Shown here: in pieces, positions 5,825 through 11,063 of the stretch
How positions within the stretch are numbered: position 1 is the stretch's first letter
How the letters are laid out: each line of letters begins with the position of its first letter
Source: Microbacteriaceae bacterium
Lineage (GTDB): Bacteria > Actinomycetota > Actinomycetes > Actinomycetales > Microbacteriaceae
Reading direction: 5' to 3'
Length of the DNA: 11,063 bases
Assembly (NCBI GenBank): GCA_030840185.1
Contig: JAUZFY010000194.1
Location: forward strand, 1 to 11,063
Program-made: the position numbers and the translations under genes
Notes under the pieces: model-generated
Seen by the model: the letters and a program-made list of their open reading frames with translations, nothing else
The model's database searches: none
What the model was told of the DNA's origin: nothing

Positions 5825-6409
5825 GTGCCGACAACCAAGACTCACCGAGCCAAGCCGCTCCCGGTCGAAGACCGGAGGGAGGCGATCGTCGATGTCGTCG
5901 TTCCGCTCCTTCTCGAGTTCGGCAGCGAGGTCACCACCAGGCAGATCGCCGAGCGAGCCGGTGTGGCCGAGGGCACCCTGTTCCGCGCGTTCGGCGACAA
6001 AGACTCCATCATCCGGGCCGCCGTCGAGCGCTTCATGGACCCGCTCCCACTCCGCGCGATGCTGCGCTCCATCGACACCGACCTTCCGCTCGAGCAGAAG
6101 GTCCACGACATTGTGTTCCACCTGCGCGCTCGGTTCGAGGGAGTGATCGGCATCATGGCGGCGAGCGGGATGACCGGCCGCCCTCCCGGTCTCGATGTGC
6201 GAAGCGGCTTCGCTGAACTCCTCGCCGAAGTGCTCGCCGATGAGATTCCGCGTCTGCGGATCGACGTCACCCACGCGACCCACTTCATCCGCCTTGTCGC
6301 CTTCGCATCATCGATCGGCCACCTCAATCGGGCCGCCCCGTTCACCACCGACGAATTGACCGACCTCATCCTCCACGGCATCGCCGCTAATCGAGAGAAG
6401 GACGCTTGA
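5825..6409 (+). CDS. TetR/AcrR-family transcriptional regulator
   Basis: A 194-residue regulator with the GTG start. The N-terminal helix-turn-helix spans about residues 36-60: EVTTRQIAERAGVAEGTLFRAFGDKDSII is a textbook TetR DNA-binding domain with the usual F-R-A-F-G-D-K turn. The remaining roughly 130 helical residues are the ligand-binding and dimerisation domain, which is divergent and gives no hint of ligand. An in-frame ATG at 5789 would add 12 residues but overlaps the operator and promoter, so I reject it. The gene ends two bases before the first ABC gene, with the exporter's ribosome binding site inside its 3' end, so the three genes form an operon. The likely role is self-repression and repression of the exporter until a substrate drug or metabolite binds. 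Confidence 0.93.
   Translation: MPTTKTHRAKPLPVEDRREAIVDVVVPLLLEFGSEVTTRQIAERAGVAEGTLFRAFGDKDSIIRAAVERFMDPLPLRAMLRSIDTDLPLEQKVHDIVFHLRARFEGVIGIMAASGMTGRPPGLDVRSGFAELLAEVLADEIPRLRIDVTHATHFIRLVAFASSIGHLNRAAPFTTDELTDLILHGIAANREKDA
6396..6402 (+). promoter_or_regulatory. Ribosome binding site deciding the first ABC gene start
   Basis: AGAAGGA lies nine bases before ATG 6412 but only three before the in-frame TTG 6406. Normal spacing therefore selects ATG 6412. The site is within the end of the tetR coding region, consistent with coupled translation. Confidence 0.6.
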
Positions 6410-6411
6410 CC

Positions 6412-8145
6412 ATGCTCGTCACCCTGTTGCGTAGCTACCTGCGACCCCACGCCCGGCTTCTCGGCGGTGTCATCTTCTTTCAACTGCTCCAGTCGATCGC
6501 GTCCCTCTATCTGCCGACCCTCAACGCCGCCATAATCGACAACGGCGTGACGAAGGGCGACACGGGCTACATTCTCGACTTCGGCGCGATCATGCTCGGT
6601 GTCACGGTGCTTCAGATCGCCTGCTCGATCACCGCCGTCTATTTCGGGGCGCGAGTGGCGATGGGGCTCGGGCGTGACTTGCGCTCGGCGGTATTCCATC
6701 GTGTCGGCGAGTTCTCGGAGCGAGAAGTGACCTCCTTCGGAGCTCCGTCGCTGATCACCCGCAGCACCAACGACGTGCAACAGATTCAAATGCTCGTGCT
6801 CATGACCTGCACCATGCTTGTCTCGGCGCCGATCCTCGCCGTCGGCGGGATCGTGCTCGCACTCCAGCAAGATCTGCAGCTGTCCTGGCTCATGGCCGTG
6901 AGTATTCCGGTGCTGATCATCTCGATCAGCCTCGTGATTTCCCGCATGGTGCCGCAGTTCCGGCTCATGCAGAAGCGCATCGACGTGATCAACCGCATCC
7001 TCAGGGAACAGCTCTCCGGCATTCGCGTAGTTCGAGCCTTCGTGCGAGAGAACGTCGAGGTCAACCGGTTCCGGAGGGCAAATGACGAGGTCACCGCGAC
7101 CGCGTTCCGCGTCGGTCGGCTAAGTTCGCTCATGTTCCCCATCGTGATGCTCGTGCTCAACGTGTCGAGCGTCGCGGTCATCTGGTTCGGCGCGTTCCGG
7201 GTGAGTGACGGATCGATGCAGATTGGAACCCTCACCGCGTTCCTGCAATATCTGGTGCAGATCCTCATGGCGGTGATGATGGCCACCTTCATGGCGATGA
7301 TGATCCCGCGCGCCTCGGTGAGCGCCGATCGAATCGGCGAAGTATTGAACACGAAGACGACGGTGGTGCCGCCAGTGGATCCGGTGACGACGCTAGAGGG
7401 ACGCGGCCGGGTCGAACTGCGGGACGTCGGCTTTGCCTATCCAGGAGCGGAGCAGCCCGTGCTGCGCGACCTCAGCTTCACGGTGCCGGACGGCCGCACC
7501 ACAGCGATCATCGGAAGTACCGGCGCCGGCAAGACGACACTGGTCAATCTCCTGCCGAGACTGTTCGACGCGACCTCCGGCACCGTGTTTGTCGACGGGG
7601 TCGACGTTCGCAGGCTCGACCCGGACCTGCTCTGGGGGCGGATCGGCCTCGTCCCCCAGAAGCCTTACCTGTTCTCGGGGACCGTCGCGAGCAACCTTCG
7701 TTACGGCAAGCCGGATGCCACGGACGCCGAGCTTTGGACCGCCCTCGACATCGCCCAGGCCACTGATTTCGTGACCGAGATGCCGGGCGGGCTCGAGGCG
7801 CCGATCGCGCAAGGCGGCACCAACGTCTCCGGGGGACAGAGGCAACGTCTGGCAATCGCACGGGCGCTCGTGAAGCGCCCGGAGATCTACGTCTTCGACG
7901 ACTCGTTCTCCGCCCTCGATCTCGCCACGGATGCCAGGCTGAGGCAGGCGCTCGCCCGGAATGTCGACGGCGCAACCATGATCATCGTCGCGCAACGCAT
8001 TTCCACCATCATCGACGCCGACCAAATCATTGTGCTTGAGGACGGCCGCGTCGTCGGTCGCGGAACGCACGATGAGCTTCTCGGCATCTCGGCCACCTAC
8101 CGGGAAATCGTCGAATCACAACTGAGTGCGGAGGAGGCAGCATGA
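6412..8145 (+). CDS. ABC exporter half-transporter, degenerate-site subunit of a heterodimer
   Basis: A 577-residue type IV (type I exporter) half-transporter: a six-helix membrane domain over about residues 15-300, then a nucleotide-binding domain. Walker A is GSTGAGKTT (368-376), the Q-loop lies in LVPQKPYLFSGT, and the signature is canonical VSGGQ (472-476). Walker B is YVFDD (493-497), where Asp497 replaces the catalytic Glu. The H-loop His is replaced by Gln528 in VAQRIST. These two changes mark the degenerate ATP site of heterodimeric exporters such as TM287/288, LmrCD and TAP. Alone it should hydrolyse ATP poorly. It begins two bases after tetR and overlaps the next gene by ATGA (8142-8145), giving stoichiometric co-translation. 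The likely role is export of drugs or other amphiphiles across the plasma membrane; the substrate is unknown. Confidence 0.95.
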   Translation: MLVTLLRSYLRPHARLLGGVIFFQLLQSIASLYLPTLNAAIIDNGVTKGDTGYILDFGAIMLGVTVLQIACSITAVYFGARVAMGLGRDLRSAVFHRVGEFSEREVTSFGAPSLITRSTNDVQQIQMLVLMTCTMLVSAPILAVGGIVLALQQDLQLSWLMAVSIPVLIISISLVISRMVPQFRLMQKRIDVINRILREQLSGIRVVRAFVRENVEVNRFRRANDEVTATAFRVGRLSSLMFPIVMLVLNVSSVAVIWFGAFRVSDGSMQIGTLTAFLQYLVQILMAVMMATFMAMMIPRASVSADRIGEVLNTKTTVVPPVDPVTTLEGRGRVELRDVGFAYPGAEQPVLRDLSFTVPDGRTTAIIGSTGAGKTTLVNLLPRLFDATSGTVFVDGVDVRRLDPDLLWGRIGLVPQKPYLFSGTVASNLRYGKPDATDAELWTALDIAQATDFVTEMPGGLEAPIAQGGTNVSGGQRQRLAIARALVKRPEIYVFDDSFSALDLATDARLRQALARNVDGATMIIVAQRISTIIDADQIIVLEDGRVVGRGTHDELLGISATYREIVESQLSAEEAA

Positions 8146-10034
8146 GCGACTCGAAAGACACCAGGATCCCGAACCGGCCGCCCATGCGACGCGGACCCGG
8201 TGGCGGTGGCCCGTTCGCTGGCGCCGGGATGCCGGTGGAGAAGTCGCAGAACTTTGGCCCGTCGGCCAAACGGCTCGCCGGTCGCCTTCGCCCGGAGGCC
8301 GCCCGATTGGCGATCGTCGCCGTGCTCACCGTCGTCAGCGTCTTCTTCACGGTGATCGGTCCCAAACTGCTCGGCCAGGCGATCAATCTCATCTACACCG
8401 GGTTCGTCTCGGCCAACCTGCCGACGCCCGGCCCCGGCATCGATTTCGCCGCGGTCGGCAGGATCCTCATGCTGCTCCTGCTGTTCTACGTTCTCGCGTC
8501 AGTCTTCGGCTACGTGCAAGGGCTTGTGCTCAACGGGGTCGTGCAGCGCACCGTGTATCGCTTGCGGTCCGAGATCGAGTTGAAGATCAACCGGCTTCCG
8601 CTCAGCTACTTCGACCGGATGCAGCGCGGTGAACTTCTCAGCCGGGTCACCAACGACATAGACAACGTGTCACAGAGCCTTCAGCAGACCCTGAGCCAAC
8701 TGCTCACCTCCGTGCTAACGGTGGTCGGGGTGATGGTCATGATGTTCCTGATCTCCCCGCTGCTCGCTCTCATTGCCCTCGTGACGATTCCGCTCACCGT
8801 TTTGATCACGAGCATGATCGCCAAGCGTTCGCAAAAGCTCTTCATCGCGCAGTGGAAGCACACCGGTGAGCTCAACGCCCAGATTGAGGAGACCTTTACC
8901 GGGCACGCCCTGGTGAAGGTCTTCGGGCGTCACCGTGAGGTCGAGAAGCAATTCAGTGAGAAGAACGACGAGCTATTCCGGGCAAGTTTCGGCGCCCAGT
9001 TCGTCAGCGGGATAATCATGCCGGCGATGATGTTCGTTGGGAACCTCGTCTATGTGGCTATCGCGGTTGTCGGGGGGCTATTTGTCACCTCCGGCGGCCT
9101 CGGACTCGGTGACGTCACCGCGTTCATCCAGTACTCGCGGCAGTTCACGCAGCCTCTCACCCAGCTCGGTAGCATGGCCAATCTGTTGCAGTCTGGCGTC
9201 GCATCGGCCGAGCGAGTATTCGAGCTTCTGGATGCCGGGGAGCAGTCGGTTGATCCGGCTCCGGCAGAGACCCCGGGATCGGCTACCGCGGGCCGGCTCG
9301 CGTTCGAGGGGGTGTCGTTCCGCTACGTCGCGGAGACCCCGCTCATCGACAACCTGTCGCTCGAGGCAGAGCCCGGCCAGACGGTCGCGATCGTCGGGCC
9401 GACAGGGGCGGGAAAGACGACCCTGGTCAATCTGATGATGCGGTTCTACGAACTCGACTCCGGGCGGATCACCCTCGATGGCGTCGACACCGCGACTATG
9501 ACTCGCGATGATCTTCGTTCACGGATGGGAATGGTTCTGCAAGACACCTGGCTGTTCGGCGGCACCATCCGGGAGAACATCGCCTACGGCCGACCGGACG
9601 CGAGTGAGGAGGACATCCTCGAGGCGGCGCGGTCGACCTATGTCGACCGCTTCGTGCACTCGCTTCCCGACGGCTATGACACCGTTCTCGACGACGAAGC
9701 CTCGAACGTCAGCGCGGGCGAGAAGCAGCTGCTCACGATCGCGCGCGCGTTCCTCTCCCGGCCGAGCGTGCTCATTCTCGACGAGGCGACGAGTTCGGTC
9801 GACACCCGGACCGAAATTCTGGTGCAGAAGGCGATGAAGGCGCTGCGCACCGATCGGACCAGTTTCGTGATCGCGCACCGGCTGTCGACCATCCGTGATG
9901 CCGACCTCATCCTCGTAATGGAGGCGGGGAGCATCGTCGAACAGGGAACGCACGTCGAACTGCTTGCGGCGGGGGGCGCCTATTACCGTCTGTATAACGC
10001 GCAGTTCGCGGAGGCGGCGGAGGAGTCGGTCTAG
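8142..10034 (+). CDS. ABC exporter half-transporter, consensus-site subunit of a heterodimer
   Basis: A 630-residue partner of the preceding gene with the same domain order. A Pro/Gly-rich N-terminal extension of about 45 residues (RPPMRRGPGGGGPFAGAG) precedes the six-helix membrane domain at about 55-345. In the nucleotide-binding domain, Walker A is GPTGAGKTT (419-427), the Q-loop lies in MVLQDTWLFGGT, Walker B is canonical LILDE with catalytic Glu548, and the H-loop His579 (IAHRLST) is kept. The signature is altered to VSAGE (523-527). Its Walker motifs thus pair with the partner's intact VSGGQ to make the one competent ATP site. GGAGGAGG at 8130-8137 precedes the ATG, which overlaps the upstream stop as ATGA. 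It is the last gene of the tetR operon and ends 17 bases from a convergent gene. Confidence 0.95.
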   Translation: MSDSKDTRIPNRPPMRRGPGGGGPFAGAGMPVEKSQNFGPSAKRLAGRLRPEAARLAIVAVLTVVSVFFTVIGPKLLGQAINLIYTGFVSANLPTPGPGIDFAAVGRILMLLLLFYVLASVFGYVQGLVLNGVVQRTVYRLRSEIELKINRLPLSYFDRMQRGELLSRVTNDIDNVSQSLQQTLSQLLTSVLTVVGVMVMMFLISPLLALIALVTIPLTVLITSMIAKRSQKLFIAQWKHTGELNAQIEETFTGHALVKVFGRHREVEKQFSEKNDELFRASFGAQFVSGIIMPAMMFVGNLVYVAIAVVGGLFVTSGGLGLGDVTAFIQYSRQFTQPLTQLGSMANLLQSGVASAERVFELLDAGEQSVDPAPAETPGSATAGRLAFEGVSFRYVAETPLIDNLSLEAEPGQTVAIVGPTGAGKTTLVNLMMRFYELDSGRITLDGVDTATMTRDDLRSRMGMVLQDTWLFGGTIRENIAYGRPDASEEDILEAARSTYVDRFVHSLPDGYDTVLDDEASNVSAGEKQLLTIARAFLSRPSVLILDEATSSVDTRTEILVQKAMKALRTDRTSFVIAHRLSTIRDADLILVMEAGSIVEQGTHVELLAAGGAYYRLYNAQFAEAAEESV

Positions 10035-10042
10035 TCGGGCAG

Positions 10043-10076
10043 GCTCGGCCGTCAGTGTCCGGTGAACGGGCCGAGC
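10043..10076. terminator. Hairpin spanning the convergent gene ends, possible two-way terminator
   Basis: GCTCGGCC (10043-10050) pairs perfectly with GGCCGAGC (10069-10076) across an 18-base loop. It begins just after the ABC operon stop and covers the stop codon of the convergent oxidoreductase gene. There is no T-run on either side. The position fits termination of both transcripts, but an 8-bp GC stem can arise by chance in DNA of this composition. Confidence 0.35.
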
Positions 10077-11063
10077 AGGCGCGCGGTGACTGACGGGCGG
10101 CCCGTCAGCCGTTCCTCAACGTCGGCGAAGCCCATCCCAGCGAGGCCGGCGTTCGCCCCGAGGAATCGCAGCGGCTCCGGCTCCCAGCGCCGTGAACGGT
10201 GGTTCACCCATGGCAGGGCGGTGAGCTCGGTGTCGCGGCGAAGGATGAGGTCGGTGAGGGTGCGGCCGGCGAGATTGGTCGTGCTGAGCCCGTCGCCGAC
10301 GTACCCGCCGGCGAGCGCGATCCCCGTCGCCGGATCGAAGCTCGCGCTCGCGTGCCAGTCTCGCGGCACGCCGAGTGGTCCGCCCCACCGATGGGTGACC
10401 GACGCCGTTCGGGACGCCGGAAACAGCTCACCGAGAGTGCGTTCGAGATGCGCGAACACCGCCGGAATCCGGTCGTAGTCCGGCCGGATGCTGCTGCCCC
10501 AGTGGTAGCGGGCGCCCCGACCGCCGAAGGCGAAGCGATTGTCGGCGGTGCGCTGACCGTAGATCAGGAGGTGGCGGAAATCCGTAAAGGTTTCTCCGTG
10601 CGAGATCCCGATTTCGCGCCAGGTGTCCTCGGACAGCGGTTCCGTCGCGATCATGAGCGAGTACAGCGGAAGCACCCTCCGGTGGGTCTCCGGGATTGCC
10701 GCCGCATAGCCCTCCACGGCGATGACAATCGTCTCGGCGGTCACGACGCCGCGGTTCGTCGTCACGGCGCGCGGACGCCAGCTCTCGACCTCGGTTCCCT
10801 CGAGAATCCGCACGCCGAGCCCCTCAACCGCCCGGGCGAGGCCCCGCACGAGCTTTCCCGGATGAACCCTGGCACACGCGGGATCAAAGGTCGCGCCGAG
10901 CGCCCCGGCCGCCCCGCGCGGCACGCGGTCGGCGCCCCACAGCTCAATCTCGTCGACCCCCCACGTCTTCGCCTCGCGGTATTCCGCCTTCGCGGCGGCA
11001 AGCTGAGCCGACCCGCGTGCAATCGACACCGTTCCTTCCCGCCGGTAGTCGCACTCGATTCCC
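10052..11063 (-). CDS. FAD-dependent oxidoreductase, DAO family (PuuB/OrdL-like), N-terminus outside window
   Basis: The frame stays open to the right edge, where upstream codons read GIECDYRREGTVSIARG, so the gene starts beyond the window; about 337 residues are visible. A GTG at 11029 is internal. The visible part is the middle and C-terminal half of a D-amino-acid-oxidase-like flavoprotein: VVTAETIVIAVEGYAAAIP, then FAFGGRGARYHWGSS, then the FAD-closing segment GIALAGGYVGDGLSTTNLAGRTLTDLIL. The N-terminal GxGxxG FAD motif must lie outside. It most resembles gamma-glutamylputrescine oxidase-like and glycine-oxidase-like enzymes, which oxidise amines and release hydrogen peroxide. The substrate cannot be fixed and no polyamine genes are seen here. 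It converges on the ABC operon with a 17-base gap. Confidence 0.9.
   Translation of the reverse strand, partial: GIECDYRREGTVSIARGSAQLAAAKAEYREAKTWGVDEIELWGADRVPRGAAGALGATFDPACARVHPGKLVRGLARAVEGLGVRILEGTEVESWRPRAVTTNRGVVTAETIVIAVEGYAAAIPETHRRVLPLYSLMIATEPLSEDTWREIGISHGETFTDFRHLLIYGQRTADNRFAFGGRGARYHWGSSIRPDYDRIPAVFAHLERTLGELFPASRTASVTHRWGGPLGVPRDWHASASFDPATGIALAGGYVGDGLSTTNLAGRTLTDLILRRDTELTALPWVNHRSRRWEPEPLRFLGANAGLAGMGFADVEERLTGRPSVTARLLGPFTGH

Overview
The window is high-GC DNA with actinobacterial gene order, codon use and promoter style. The protein sequences look most like Microbacteriaceae or a close relative; that assignment is inferred from remembered family sequences, not from a search. 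Nothing looks foreign: there is no insertion sequence, phage gene, tRNA, rRNA or CRISPR array. Genes fill almost everything, and the longest gap is 273 bp (4547-4819).

Layout. (1) 2-2311, + strand: the end of an ATP synthase operon (3' part of atpD, then a very short atpC), followed at close spacing by a small P-loop kinase-like protein and a YaaA-family protein whose start codon shares one base with the kinase stop codon. (2) 2327-3453, - strand: a two-gene alkylation-repair operon, an Ogt-type O6-alkylguanine-DNA methyltransferase followed by 3-methyladenine DNA glycosylase I (tag), joined by a GTGA overlap. (3) 3575-4546, + strand: an aldo/keto reductase divergent from ogt. (4) 4547-4819: a convergent gap holding a 10-bp-stem hairpin, a 12-bp palindrome and a large two-stem inverted repeat (86 bp). 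(5) 4820-5734, - strand: a zinc-independent quinone-oxidoreductase-like MDR protein. (6) 5825-10034, + strand: a TetR-family regulator and two ABC exporter half-transporters in one operon, with a perfect 16-bp palindrome in the tetR promoter. (7) 10052-11063, - strand: a FAD-dependent DAO-family oxidoreductase cut by the window edge.

How they work together. The TetR protein probably represses its own operon through the 16-bp palindrome and so controls a drug or lipid exporter. The two half-transporters show the complementary motif losses expected of an asymmetric heterodimer: the first has Asp for the catalytic Glu and Gln for the H-loop His, and the second has an altered ABC signature. Ogt and Tag repair different alkylation lesions and are translationally linked. 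YaaA is a stress protein in other bacteria; its place behind the ATP synthase genes suggests co-transcription only.

Four genes (ogt, the aldo/keto reductase, the quinone oxidoreductase and tetR) each have a TANNNT hexamer followed by exactly six bases and then the start codon. This is the layout of leaderless actinobacterial transcripts, and it fixes several start codons, including a GTG start for tetR. I found no obviously new multi-gene system. The least explained element is the large interrupted palindrome at 4690-4775.
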